Positions 7,885-15,437 of a stretch of 39,412 nt of DNA are shown in pieces. The first letter of the stretch is position 1. Each line of letters begins with the position of its first letter. Source of the stretch: Actinomycetota bacterium (GTDB lineage: Bacteria > Actinomycetota > Acidimicrobiia > Acidimicrobiales > Ilumatobacteraceae); NCBI GenBank assembly GCA_963169665.1, contig CAUJET010000054.1, forward strand, positions 1 through 39,412, read 5' to 3'. A model generated the notes under the pieces. That model was not told where the DNA came from, did not search any database, and saw only the letters and a list, made by a program, of their open reading frames with translations. Both the position numbers and the translations under genes were made by a program.

Positions 7885-8271
7885 TCAGGCGGCCTTCGAC
7901 GCCGACCTGGAGTCCGACTTCGCGGCCTTCGATGCCGACTTCGCGGCCTTCGATTCAGCCCTCGCTGCGGCCTGTGCAGCCTGCGAGGCGGCCTTGGCTG
8001 CGGCCTCCGAACGACGGCGCACCCTCGTGGCCTTGCGGCGCTGGCGCCGGGTGGGCGGCGCGATGGCGTCGATGCGCAGGAACTGGCCCTTCTTCAGCTT
8101 CTCGGTCGTCAGGATCTCCTCCTGCTTGCCGAAGGTCTTCTTCACGAACGACCTGCTCCACAGCACGACCCCGACGGCCAGCCATCCCTTGTGCCCGCCG
8201 AGCAGCCCCTTGTAGGTGGCGTTGCGGCGGATGATGACGGACGGCCGCAGCAGCCGCGGGACCAGCGCCAC
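7885..8271 (-). CDS. hypothetical basic protein with Ala/Lys/Ser repeat tail
   Basis: I do not recognise this 128-residue protein by name. Residues about 25-42 (GLLGGHKGWLAVGVVLWS) are weakly hydrophobic and may associate with the membrane; residues about 88-100 are a dense Arg/Lys cluster (RRQRRKATRVRRR); the last 35-40 residues are a low-complexity tail built from AAK, SKAAK and ASKAA units, encoded by imperfect 21-base tandem repeats. Such tails resemble those of histone H1-like bacterial proteins. GTG start at 8271 lies one base before the stop of the upstream small membrane protein gene. It is between the membrane-protein pair and ttuB in one minus-strand run. Function unknown. Confidence 0.7.
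   Translation of the reverse strand: MALVPRLLRPSVIIRRNATYKGLLGGHKGWLAVGVVLWSRSFVKKTFGKQEEILTTEKLKKGQFLRIDAIAPPTRRQRRKATRVRRRSEAAAKAASQAAQAAARAESKAAKSASKAAKSDSRSASKAA
7889..7935. repeat. 21-base imperfect tandem repeat in coding tail
   Basis: The plus strand shows GCGGCCTTCGATGCCGACTTC-type units repeated two to three times with small changes. They encode the SKAAKSA/D units of the basic tail on the minus strand. Confidence 0.6.
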
Positions 8272-8272
8272 G

Positions 8273-8479
8273 TCAGATCCGGCGGAGCTCGACGTACGTG
8301 GTCTTCTTCTTGCCGCTGCGCTTGCCGAGGAAGAAGAAGATCAGCAACAGCACGACGCCGCCGGCGATCGCCGCGGTGGTCATCGTCTGCTTCTTGTCGT
8401 TCACCTTGTGGTTGACGTCGTCCTGGAGTGCCTTGAACTTCGCCTCGAGGTCGTCACGGGTGATGCGTTGCTGCGACAT
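8273..8479 (-). CDS. small single-pass membrane protein, function unknown
   Basis: This 68-residue protein has an N-terminal amphipathic, charged part (residues 1-31, beginning MSQQRITRDDLEAKFKALQD), one transmembrane helix (about 34-52, AAIAGGVVLLLIFFFLG) and a basic C-terminus KRSGKKKTTYVELRRI that should face the cytoplasm. GGAG lies about nine bases before the ATG. The surrounding longer frame is antisense to nothing real and Arg-rich, so the short start is chosen. It sits 14 bases after the holin-like gene and one base before the next gene, so the three are probably co-expressed. No enzymatic motif is visible. Confidence 0.75.
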   Translation of the reverse strand: MSQQRITRDDLEAKFKALQDDVNHKVNDKKQTMTTAAIAGGVVLLLIFFFLGKRSGKKKTTYVELRRI

Positions 8480-8493
8480 GGGAGTGCTCCGGC

Positions 8494-8832
8494 TCAGTCC
8501 TTGTTGAGGGACGACTTGGCGATACGACTGATGGCGACCCCGATCACCACGATGCAGAGGAACAGCGCGGCGACATAGGGCAGCAGGCTCATCCAGCGCC
8601 CGGCGAAGGTGGGGCCGAACTCGTTCTGGATGAGGCGGAGCAGGCCGAGGACCAGCAGCATCGTGCCGACGCCCAGCAGGACCGCACCGGCCGAACCGAA
8701 CGCGAGCCAGCGACCGGCACCGCGCACGGGTGCCAAGGTCTCCTGTCGGGCGTAGCCCTTGACGAGATCGATCACCTCGCCGATCGGGACCGACGCGGGC
8801 GGAGGGGTGCTGGGGAGGTCGGAGTCGGCCAC
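8494..8832 (-). CDS. small membrane protein, actinobacterial holin-X-like
   Basis: The 112-residue protein has a soluble N-terminus, an amphipathic stretch VIDLVKGYARQETLAPVRG, and two transmembrane helices (about 40-60 and 80-102), ending in a short basic tail. This layout resembles the actinobacterial holin-X family (Phage_holin_3_6), which is chromosomal and not by itself a sign of a prophage. An ATG ten codons upstream (8862) is possible, but TATCAA preceded by TG lies eight bases before the GTG at 8832, matching the leaderless arrangement seen at other genes here, so GTG 8832 is preferred. First gene of the run leading to ttuB-ttuA-trmI. Confidence 0.68.
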   Translation of the reverse strand: MADSDLPSTPPPASVPIGEVIDLVKGYARQETLAPVRGAGRWLAFGSAGAVLLGVGTMLLVLGLLRLIQNEFGPTFAGRWMSLLPYVAALFLCIVVIGVAISRIAKSSLNKD

Positions 8833-8840
8833 GGATCTCT

Positions 8841-8846
8841 TTGATA
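8841..8846 (-). promoter_or_regulatory. possible extended -10 box of the holin-like gene
   Basis: Minus-strand TGCTATCAA (extended -10 form) stands eight bases before GTG 8832. The last base is A instead of the usual T, so the call is tentative. Confidence 0.35.
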
Positions 8847-8864
8847 GCACATCCCGGTACATCC

Positions 8865-8887
8865 ACCCGGCGTGCCGGTGGGTGGTT
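8865..8887. terminator. possible weak terminator after the Lon-N-domain gene
   Basis: An imperfect inverted repeat with CCGGC/GCCGG core and CCACC/GGTGG flanks stands between two minus-strand genes, about 40 bases after the upstream gene's stop. A bulge is needed to extend the stem. Confidence 0.3.
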
Positions 8888-8926
8888 CGAGTCGTTCGAG
8901 GTGCCGAGGCGTCGGCGGGAGCCAGG

Positions 8927-9613
8927 TCAGGGCTCGTCGAGGGGCAGTTCGGCGCTCTCGTCCGCCAGGCGGAACTGGAGGACGGCCTCGACGTCGTCGA
9001 GCATGGCGTCGAGCCGGGCGATGCGCTCGACCGGGCCGTCGGCGCACAGCAACTGATACGTGTCGGCGGCGCCCACCGGGGCGATCGCCACCAGGTGGTA
9101 CGACCCGAGCACCGGGTCGTCGCTGATCTCGGACGAAGCGTCGGCGACCGAGTCGCCGAGCTCGGCTGCCATCGCGCACGAGCGGCGGACCCGCGAGAGC
9201 GTGGCCGTCATGCGGGCAGCGAGCGATTCGGGGGCGGCGTCGTCGGCGCCGATCCACCCGTCGGGCCAGCCGTCGGGCCAGTCGTCGACGTCGGCCATCG
9301 GGTACGGGTCGTCGGGCAGCCAGGCGTTCACCCGGATGCGCCGGGTGCCGACGCAGACGACCGCGAAGCGACCGTCGTCCATCTCGGCCACCTGCAGCAT
9401 GCGGGCCACGGTGCCGACCTCGAGCCGCTGGTCGCCGCCGCCGACCTCGCTGCCGCGGGCGATGAGGGTGACCCCGAACTCGTGCTCCGGTGCCTCGAGG
9501 CAGTCGCGGACGAGCTCGCGGTAGCGCGGTTCGAAGATGTGCAGCGGGAGGACTGCCCCGGGGAGCAGGACGCTCCCCAACGGGAACATGGGCAGGACGG
9601 CCACGTCGCGCAC
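8927..9613 (-). CDS. Lon N-terminal substrate-binding domain protein
   Basis: The 228-residue protein begins VRDVAVLPMFPLGSVLLPG and continues LPLHIFEPRYRELVRDCL, the classic start of the Lon N-terminal (LAN/PUA-like) domain, with a second part RFAVVCVGTRRIRV. It has no AAA+ or protease module, so it is a stand-alone domain of a type common in bacteria whose role is poorly defined. The GTG at 9613 is chosen because GGAGG lies six bases upstream; the open frame before it has no other support. A Trp/Pro/Asp-rich insert (DDWPDGWPDGW) occurs near residue 110. It is downstream of dacB, after a strong hairpin. Confidence 0.85.
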   Translation of the reverse strand: MRDVAVLPMFPLGSVLLPGAVLPLHIFEPRYRELVRDCLEAPEHEFGVTLIARGSEVGGGDQRLEVGTVARMLQVAEMDDGRFAVVCVGTRRIRVNAWLPDDPYPMADVDDWPDGWPDGWIGADDAAPESLAARMTATLSRVRRSCAMAAELGDSVADASSEISDDPVLGSYHLVAIAPVGAADTYQLLCADGPVERIARLDAMLDDVEAVLQFRLADESAELPLDEP

Positions 9614-9682
9614 TGTACGCCTCCCACCTCCGCCGGGGATGGCCGGATCCGGGTGATTCTGAGGTGACGTGCGACCATCGTT

Positions 9683-9723
9683 CCGTGAGCCGCACCCGCA
9701 TCGTCTGCGGGTCGCACTCACGG
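9683..9723 (-). terminator. large hairpin after the dacB-like gene
   Basis: Two 18-base arms pair with seven bases at the outer end, a four-base internal loop, and seven bases at the inner end, closed by a 5-base loop. It starts eight bases after the dacB stop. No U-run follows, so it could be an intrinsic terminator of the GC-rich type or a 3' stabilising structure. Confidence 0.62.
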
Positions 9724-9730
9724 ACGTCGG

Positions 9731-11161
9731 TCAGCGGGGGGCGAGCTGGTCGCTGGTGGCGCTGCTCGGGTACGTGACCAGCGAGACGGCGAGCGCGTCC
9801 CAGACCCGCCGGTACACGTCCTCGGTCTTGGCGCCGGGTTCGTTGAGGATCACGGCGAACTCGATCGTGTCGCCGCCGTCGACCGGCAGGTAGCCCGCGA
9901 GGGCCTTCACGTCGGTGAGCGACCCGGTCTTGGCCTGCAGCCGACCAGCCACCGGCGTGCCGAGGAACTCGTCGACCAGCGTGCCGGTCGCGCCCGCCAC
10001 GGGAAGACCGACCCCGAGCGGATCGTTGGGGCTCCCCCGGTGCAGGATCGAGACGAGCAGCGAGCAGGTGACGAAGTTGTCGCGCGACAGACCCGAACCG
10101 TCGACGAGGCTGACGCCGATCAGCGGCATCTCCCAGCCGGCGAGGGTGTCGAGCACCACCTCGAGGCCGGCGGCCGTGGTACCGCCCGACCCCGACTGCG
10201 AGCCCATCTCCTTCACCAACACCTCGGCGGTGTTGTCGTCGCTCGTGAGCAGCATCTCCTGCACGATCGCGCTCATCGGCTGCGAGTCGATGCCGGCGAT
10301 CTCGGTGCCGAACTCGCTGACGCCGACGGCCGACCCCTGGCCGACGGGCACGCCACGCTCGCGGAGCAGCTGGGTGAACACCTCGGCGGTGCGCAGCGCC
10401 GGGTCGGCGGCGACGTCGCGGCTGCTGGTGAACGAGTTGCCGAGCCAGCTGTCGTTCACCATGAGGGCGTCGATCGGCCCGGCCTCCGAGCCATGCAGCA
10501 CCGGGTCCCAGCTCGGGTGGAAGTACTCGTCGTCGTAGCGGCTCGCGTCGCCCAGCACTCGCCCGTTCACCCGCGTGACGCCGGCGGCGACCACGGCGTC
10601 GGCGAGCGCCTCGAGGCGTGTCGTGTTGATCTGGCGATAGGTCTGGGTGTTGTTGGCCAGCCAGTCATCGGTGGTGAGCAGCGGGTCGCCGCCGCCGAGC
10701 AGTGCGAGGTCGCCGGTGACCGCGCCGGTGGCGTCGACATCGCCGAACACGCTCGTGCGGAACGTGTACGACGGCCCGAGCACCTCGAGCGCCGTCGCAG
10801 CGACGACCAGTTTCATGTTCGACGCAGGGATCACGGGGAGGCCGTCGTTCTTGGCCGACACCACGGCGCCGTCGACGGCGACCGAGGCGCACGAGCCCGA
10901 ACCGACCCGGTCGAGCAGGGTGGCGAGCTGGATGCGGAACTGGGTGGTGTTCAGCGACCGCGACAGCACGCCGGGTGCACGCCGGAACGACATGAGCGGG
11001 GTCGTCAGCTCGACGGTCGGGTCGGCGGGGGCGGCGATGGCCGGCACCGGGTCGACGGTGGTCGACGCCACCGCCCACTGCCACGCGACGAGCAGCACCA
11101 TCGTGACCGTCACCGCGACCGAGGTGAGGACGATCAGCGGGTTGCTCGCCCGTCGCGCCAT
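9731..11161 (-). CDS. dacB: D-Ala-D-Ala carboxypeptidase/endopeptidase (PBP4, peptidase S13)
   Basis: This 476-residue cell-envelope enzyme trims peptidoglycan stem peptides. It opens with a short basic N-terminus and one hydrophobic helix (residues about 8-32) that serves as signal anchor, placing the enzyme outside. Catalytic motifs of the S13 family are present: SNMK (Ser114, Lys117) in VIPASNMKLVV, the DGSGLSRDN segment that supplies the SxN-like motif, and KTG in LQAKTGSL near residue 420. The length agrees with family members having the extra PBP4 insert. It follows the acyl-CoA ligase gene after 14 bases on the same strand, so it may be read from that promoter. A strong hairpin follows. 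Confidence 0.92.
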   Translation of the reverse strand: MARRASNPLIVLTSVAVTVTMVLLVAWQWAVASTTVDPVPAIAAPADPTVELTTPLMSFRRAPGVLSRSLNTTQFRIQLATLLDRVGSGSCASVAVDGAVVSAKNDGLPVIPASNMKLVVAATALEVLGPSYTFRTSVFGDVDATGAVTGDLALLGGGDPLLTTDDWLANNTQTYRQINTTRLEALADAVVAAGVTRVNGRVLGDASRYDDEYFHPSWDPVLHGSEAGPIDALMVNDSWLGNSFTSSRDVAADPALRTAEVFTQLLRERGVPVGQGSAVGVSEFGTEIAGIDSQPMSAIVQEMLLTSDDNTAEVLVKEMGSQSGSGGTTAAGLEVVLDTLAGWEMPLIGVSLVDGSGLSRDNFVTCSLLVSILHRGSPNDPLGVGLPVAGATGTLVDEFLGTPVAGRLQAKTGSLTDVKALAGYLPVDGGDTIEFAVILNEPGAKTEDVYRRVWDALAVSLVTYPSSATSDQLAPR

Positions 11162-11175
11162 GTGATCAGTTCCGA

Positions 11176-13344
11176 TCAGTCGCTCAGACCGTGGCGCCGA
11201 CGGAAGTCGGCGTAGCGGGTGAGATGGCCGAGCGCGGTGACGGCGCGGTTGCCGCTCGCATAGCAGAGACGTCCGCTCGCGCGGACGGCCGCCGGCCCAG
11301 GGTTGTCTGGGTCGGCCACGGCGAGTTCGGTGGCGGTGAGGATCGGCTTGTCGTAGCGGCGCGACAGTTCGTCGGCCGCCTCGGCGAAGCGACGGTCCTG
11401 GCGTTCGTGGTACTCGACGATGCGCTCGAGGCCGTGGTCGGGGTGGAAGCCGCCCTCGCGCATGAGCCGGGCCTGGTTGCTCTGGATGCCGAGGCCGAGG
11501 TAGATCACGGCGTGCACGTCGGGGTGCGCAGCGATCATCTCCATCACCTCGGGGATCGTGTCACGTACCTCGCCGCCGGCGCAGTCGACCGGGTTGTTCT
11601 TGCTCCACCGAGGCGGGAGCTTGGTGTCGATCTGGGCGCGCAGGTCGTCGGGCAACGGCATCAGCACGAGGCCACGCTCGCGGTGGATGGCGTCGCTGGT
11701 GACCACGCCCCAGCCGCCGGCCGTGGTGAGCACGATCACGTTCGGGCCCTTCGGCAGCGGCTGGGTGGCGAACGTGGCGGCGGCCTCGAAGGCCTCCTCC
11801 ACCGTCGCGGCGCGGGTGACGCCGGCCTGGCGGCACGCGCCGTCGAAGATCTTGTCGTTGGCGGCCAGGGCGCCGGTGTGGCTGGCCGCCGCCTTGGCGC
11901 CGGCCTCGGTGGCCCCACCCTTCACGACGACGAGGGGCTTGCGCTTCGCGACCGAGGCGAACCGATCGAGCAGGCCGCGGCCGTCGACGATGCCTTCCAC
12001 GTACGCGAGCGACACACCGGTAGCTGCGTCGTCGGCGTACCAGTCGAGGTAGTCGGCCGGTGTGACCGCGGCGGCGTTGCCGGCCGAGACCGCACGGCTG
12101 ATGCCGACGCCGGTCTGACGCGAGTAGTTGAGGAAGCTCGAGATGAAGTTGCCGCTCTGGCTCGCGACGCCGATGCGACCGGCCGGCGGGTACGGGGCGA
12201 CGATCTGGGCACACAGGTTGGCGGGCGTGCTGACGACGCCCTGGCCGTTGGGCCCGGCGAGCAGGATGCCGAGCTCGTCGGCGAGCGCGACGAGGTCGTC
12301 CTCGGCACGCTTGCCCTCCTCCCCCGCCTCGCCGTAGCCGGCGCTGGTGAGGAATGCGGCCTTCACGCCCTTGCGGGCGCAGGCGCGGAGCAGGTCGGGG
12401 TTGGCCGAGGCCGGGGTGCAGACGAACACGAGGTCGATCGCCCCGTCGGGCAGCGAGTCGATGTCGGCGACCGTGCGGATGCCGAGCACCTCCTCACCCT
12501 GCAGGTTCGTGCCGTAGACGCCGCCCTGGTAGCCGCTGGCGAGGATGTTGTGCAGGCTGACGAAGCCGAACTTGCCGGGGTGGGTCGACGCGCCGGTGAC
12601 GAGCACGCCCTTCGGCTCGAACAGGGCACGGAACTGCTCGTCGGTGGGCCGGGCCCGACCCGAGCCCGAGGTGCTGGGCGTGGCGGGATCGCCGATCTCG
12701 ACGAGGGCGTCGACGGCGATGGGCACGCCGTCGGCGCGCACGATGAGCGGGTTGACGTCGATGCTGGCGATGTCGGGCCGGGCGACCGCAGCTGCCGACA
12801 GGCCGACCAGGACCGCTTCGAGCTTGGCGCGGTCGACCGCGGCCTCGCCGCGGAACTCGCCGAGGAGCTGCTGCGTGGCGAGCTGGTCGACCATCTCTGC
12901 CGCGTCGACGGCGCTGATCGGCACCGGGCGGAACACGACGTCGGCGATCGCCTCGGCCAGGATGCCGCCCACACCGAGCATCACGTTGGCGCCGAACTGA
13001 GGGTCGCGGACCACGCCGGCGATCAGCTCACGGTTGCCCGACACCATCGGGGCGACGAGCACCGACACGGGCCCGTCGGCCGGCGTCGCGGCGGCCAACA
13101 GGTCGGCAGCCGCCTGCTCCACGGCACCGGCGTCGCCCAGCCGCAGGCGCACGAGGCCGCGCTCGGTCTTGTGGGCGATCGCGTCGCCGCAGAGCTTCGC
13201 GACCACCGGGAAGCCGAGCTCGCCGGCCGCAGCGGCGGCCTCGGCGGCCGTGGCCACCTCGCGCTCGTCGGCCATCGGTACGCCGTACTCGCGCAGCAGC
13301 GCCTTGGAGGCGGATTCGGACAGAGTGTTCCCAGCGGCAGCCAT
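11176..13344 (-). CDS. ADP-forming acyl-CoA/acetate-CoA ligase (fused subunits)
   Basis: The 722-residue protein fuses the two parts of NDP-forming acyl-CoA synthetases. Residues about 1-235 form an ATP-grasp domain (GFPVVAKLCGDAIAHKTERG...DVNPL); about 236-370 a CoA-binding Rossmann domain (KGVLVTGASTHPGKFGF); the rest succinyl-CoA-synthetase-like domains with the phosphohistidine candidate His489 in ASHTGALA. It interconverts acyl-CoA + ADP + Pi with free acid + CoA + ATP; the substrate cannot be told from sequence. The ATP-grasp part comes first, the reverse of the alpha-beta order of many fused enzymes. A -10-like TACCGT stands seven bases before the ATG. dacB follows after 14 bases. Confidence 0.9.
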   Translation of the reverse strand: MAAAGNTLSESASKALLREYGVPMADEREVATAAEAAAAAGELGFPVVAKLCGDAIAHKTERGLVRLRLGDAGAVEQAAADLLAAATPADGPVSVLVAPMVSGNRELIAGVVRDPQFGANVMLGVGGILAEAIADVVFRPVPISAVDAAEMVDQLATQQLLGEFRGEAAVDRAKLEAVLVGLSAAAVARPDIASIDVNPLIVRADGVPIAVDALVEIGDPATPSTSGSGRARPTDEQFRALFEPKGVLVTGASTHPGKFGFVSLHNILASGYQGGVYGTNLQGEEVLGIRTVADIDSLPDGAIDLVFVCTPASANPDLLRACARKGVKAAFLTSAGYGEAGEEGKRAEDDLVALADELGILLAGPNGQGVVSTPANLCAQIVAPYPPAGRIGVASQSGNFISSFLNYSRQTGVGISRAVSAGNAAAVTPADYLDWYADDAATGVSLAYVEGIVDGRGLLDRFASVAKRKPLVVVKGGATEAGAKAAASHTGALAANDKIFDGACRQAGVTRAATVEEAFEAAATFATQPLPKGPNVIVLTTAGGWGVVTSDAIHRERGLVLMPLPDDLRAQIDTKLPPRWSKNNPVDCAGGEVRDTIPEVMEMIAAHPDVHAVIYLGLGIQSNQARLMREGGFHPDHGLERIVEYHERQDRRFAEAADELSRRYDKPILTATELAVADPDNPGPAAVRASGRLCYASGNRAVTALGHLTRYADFRRRHGLSD

Positions 13345-13351
13345 CGCCGCA

Positions 13352-13357
13352 ACGGTA
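13352..13357 (-). promoter_or_regulatory. -10 box of the acyl-CoA ligase gene (leaderless type)
   Basis: Minus-strand TACCGT lies seven bases before the ATG at 13344. No ribosome-binding sequence is seen between them. Confidence 0.5.
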
Positions 13358-13416
13358 GCGACGCGGCCGTGTCCGGACGTAGCTCTCCGTCAGACCGAAG
13401 TCGGCTCGAGCTCAGG

Positions 13417-13875
13417 TCAGCGCGGGAGGCTGACGTTGTAGGTGAGGATCGAGCGGGCGATCAGCTTGCCGCTGGTGGCGCCGATCACCTCGGACTCGCA
13501 GAACACGGTCGTGCGGCCACGCTTGACCGCCCAGCCCTCCGCGACCGCGTCCTCCTCGATCAACGCCGACAGGTACTGCACGTGCATGTCGACGGTGGAG
13601 AACCGGGCGCCCTGGGGCAGCGGACCGCCCACGACGGGCACGACGACCGAGTCGAGGAGACCGGCGATCGCCCCACCATGCACGACACCGGCGGCCTGGT
13701 TGAGCTCGGTCTTGAACGGCATGCGCATCCGGCAGTAGTCGAGCCGCACCTCCTCGACCACCAGTCCGAGGAGGGTGACGTACAGCTCCTGGTTCATCTT
13801 CACGAACCGCGACCAGCGGGCCTCCGCCTCCGGTTCGAGGCGCTCGTAGCGATCGGCGCGGGTGGGCAGGCTCAT
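13417..13875 (-). CDS. hotdog-fold acyl-CoA thioesterase (PaaI/YbgC-type)
   Basis: The 152-residue protein has a single hotdog domain. The segment TELNQAAGVVHGGAIAGLLD matches the HGG-containing active-site helix of PaaI-type thioesterases, and the following FSTVDMHVQYLSAL strand supports this. These enzymes cleave acyl- or aryl-CoA thioesters; the substrate is not evident. The ATG at 13875 overlaps the stop of the upstream alpha/beta-hydrolase gene by four bases, so the two are coupled. The long open frame continuing upstream is a shadow of that hydrolase gene. The neighbouring CoA ligase on the same strand supports a role in acyl-CoA turnover. Confidence 0.87.
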   Translation of the reverse strand: MSLPTRADRYERLEPEAEARWSRFVKMNQELYVTLLGLVVEEVRLDYCRMRMPFKTELNQAAGVVHGGAIAGLLDSVVVPVVGGPLPQGARFSTVDMHVQYLSALIEEDAVAEGWAVKRGRTTVFCESEVIGATSGKLIARSILTYNVSLPR

Positions 13876-14654
13876 GCCGAGGCGCTCACGTGGGCGTGGA
13901 GCAGCGCGGCGACGGCGGCCGCGCCCTCCTGGATCACGAGATGACCGAAGGGCAGCGTCTCGACCTGGGAGCCCGCGATCGCCTGGCCGAGCGCGTGGCT
14001 GTGCGACACGTCGACCCAGCGGTCCTGCTCGCCGCCGATGATCAGCGTGGGCGCTGTGATCGAGCCGAGCACACCCGAGAGATCGACGCGCTCGTCGAGG
14101 TCGAGCTGGGCGTCGGAGCCAGGAGCGATCGTGGGTGCCCCCATCGCGACCACGGCCTCGAGCATCGGCTCCATCGCCGCGATCGCGCCGGCGGTGAAGC
14201 CATCGGCCACGGCGTATCGCATGAACAGCTCGGGGCTCGCCGCGATGAGCTGGCGCCACAGTCCGAAGGTGAACTTCATCCGGGGATCGGTGGTCGCCCA
14301 CCCGCACAGCGACGTGCACGAGATGACCCGGGCAGGCGCCGCGGCAGCGGTCGCGAGCGCGGCGACCGCGCCGAGGGAGTAGCCGGCGACGTGGAAGCGC
14401 TCGATCCCGAGGTGGTCCATCACGGCGAGCGCCTGTGCGACGAGGTCGTCGGTTTCGATCGGGCCCTCGGGCATCGACGACTCACCCGAGCCGGGGAACT
14501 CGACCATCACGTACTGATAGGAACCGGGCAGTTCGGGACGCACCATGTCCCAGCCGGTGCGGCTCATCGTGGTGCCGTGGAAGAGCAACAGCGGTGTGCC
14601 GTCCCCTTCCACTGCGTATCCGACCGTGGCGTTCCCGAGTGTGAGCGTCGACAT
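13872..14654 (-). CDS. alpha/beta hydrolase
   Basis: The 260-residue cytoplasmic protein is a single alpha/beta-hydrolase domain. Visible features: oxyanion segment LLLFHGTTM (23-30), nucleophile elbow AGYSLGA with Ser93, acid candidate Asp in IIGGEQDRW, and catalytic His in LPFGHLV near the C-terminus. The family covers esterases, epoxide hydrolases and related enzymes; the reaction cannot be assigned. A -10-like TACGTT is eight bases before the ATG, consistent with a leaderless mRNA. It overlaps the thioesterase gene by four bases. It is separated by about 60 bases from the TetR gene upstream on the same strand. Confidence 0.85.
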   Translation of the reverse strand: MSTLTLGNATVGYAVEGDGTPLLLFHGTTMSRTGWDMVRPELPGSYQYVMVEFPGSGESSMPEGPIETDDLVAQALAVMDHLGIERFHVAGYSLGAVAALATAAAAPARVISCTSLCGWATTDPRMKFTFGLWRQLIAASPELFMRYAVADGFTAGAIAAMEPMLEAVVAMGAPTIAPGSDAQLDLDERVDLSGVLGSITAPTLIIGGEQDRWVDVSHSHALGQAIAGSQVETLPFGHLVIQEGAAAVAALLHAHVSASA

Positions 14655-14662
14655 GGACGGCG

Positions 14663-14668
14663 AACGTA
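14663..14668 (-). promoter_or_regulatory. -10 box of the alpha/beta hydrolase gene (leaderless type)
   Basis: Minus-strand TACGTT lies eight bases before the ATG at 14654. Confidence 0.48.
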
Positions 14669-14713
14669 GCCCGTGCCGCGAACGTCGATCGGGGTCGGGC
14701 GATCCGCACCCGG

Positions 14714-15328
14714 CTACGGGGTGAGGGCCATCCGGTAGAACGAGGTGATGTGCTGGCGTCGACGCGCCAGGGCGTCGCCGACCAACGGGTCGGCATCGAG
14801 CAGGCCCTCGAGGAACGGGGCGTCGGAGAAGTAGCTCAGCAGCGCGCCGTAGCCGGTGAGGAGCAGCTGTTCGGGATCGTGCCGGCGGAACGTGCCGGCA
14901 TCCATCTCACGCTGGAAGTAGGCGACGGCGCGGTCCCAGAGGGGGCGCAGCACGGCGGCGAGGTCGATGCCGAGGTGGGCGCCCCCGTCGAGAGCTTCGC
15001 GGCGCACGAGCCGCACGTACTCGGGGTTGTCGGCGAAGAAGTCGAAACCGGCCTCGAGCACGAGCTCGACCTTCTCGAAGCCTCGCGTCACGTCACCGAT
15101 CGATGCGGACAGACGCTCGAACCAGTCGCTGAGCAGGCGTTCGAACACCTCGCCGTAGAGCACGTCCTTCGACGGGAAGTGGTGCAGGAGCGACTGCCGG
15201 CGGATGCCGACCGCTGCGGCGATGTCGTTCAGGGAGGTGCCGTCGTAGCCGGTGTCGGCGAAACATTGGATGGCTTCGATGACGATCTGATCTCGAGTCG
15301 ACGGGCTCTCTCCCGCGTGGTCGACCAT
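14714..15328 (-). CDS. TetR-family transcriptional regulator
   Basis: The 204-residue protein has the TetR N-terminal helix-turn-helix: [20 protein letters not shown], then [20 protein letters not shown], then [10 protein letters not shown]. The rest is an all-helical ligand and dimer domain. TetR proteins usually repress neighbouring genes and are released by a small ligand, unknown here. The ATG at 15328 is preferred over one four codons upstream because TATGCT stands seven bases before it. It is divergent from nagA with 109 bases between them, and upstream of the hydrolase-thioesterase pair, so either could be its target. Confidence 0.9.
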   Translation of the reverse strand: MVDHAGESPSTRDQIVIEAIQCFADTGYDGTSLNDIAAAVGIRRQSLLHHFPSKDVLYGEVFERLLSDWFERLSASIGDVTRGFEKVELVLEAGFDFFADNPEYVRLVRREALDGGAHLGIDLAAVLRPLWDRAVAYFQREMDAGTFRRHDPEQLLLTGYGALLSYFSDAPFLEGLLDADPLVGDALARRRQHITSFYRMALTP

Positions 15329-15335
15329 GGCGCGC

Positions 15336-15341
15336 AGCATA
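15336..15341 (-). promoter_or_regulatory. -10 box of the tetR gene (leaderless type)
   Basis: Minus-strand TATGCT, close to consensus, is seven bases before ATG 15328. It argues against the upstream ATG at 15340, which overlaps it. Confidence 0.55.
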
Positions 15342-15425
15342 GCCACGGCCCGGAGCAGCCCTTCGTGGGTTCCCGAAGCTCGGTTCACCTCATCGCCGCC
15401 AGGTCGGCGCGCGGCGCCCCGGTGG

Positions 15426-15431
15426 TACCTT
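15426..15431 (+). promoter_or_regulatory. -10 box of nagA (leaderless type)
   Basis: TACCTT lies six bases before the nagA ATG at 15438, with no Shine-Dalgarno sequence in between. Confidence 0.5.
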
Positions 15432-15437
15432 GCCCCC

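Noticed and set aside
8494..8832. Holin-like protein as a sign of a prophage
   Set aside because: No capsid, tail, integrase, lysin or att sites are near; actinobacterial holin-X-like proteins are ordinary chromosomal genes.
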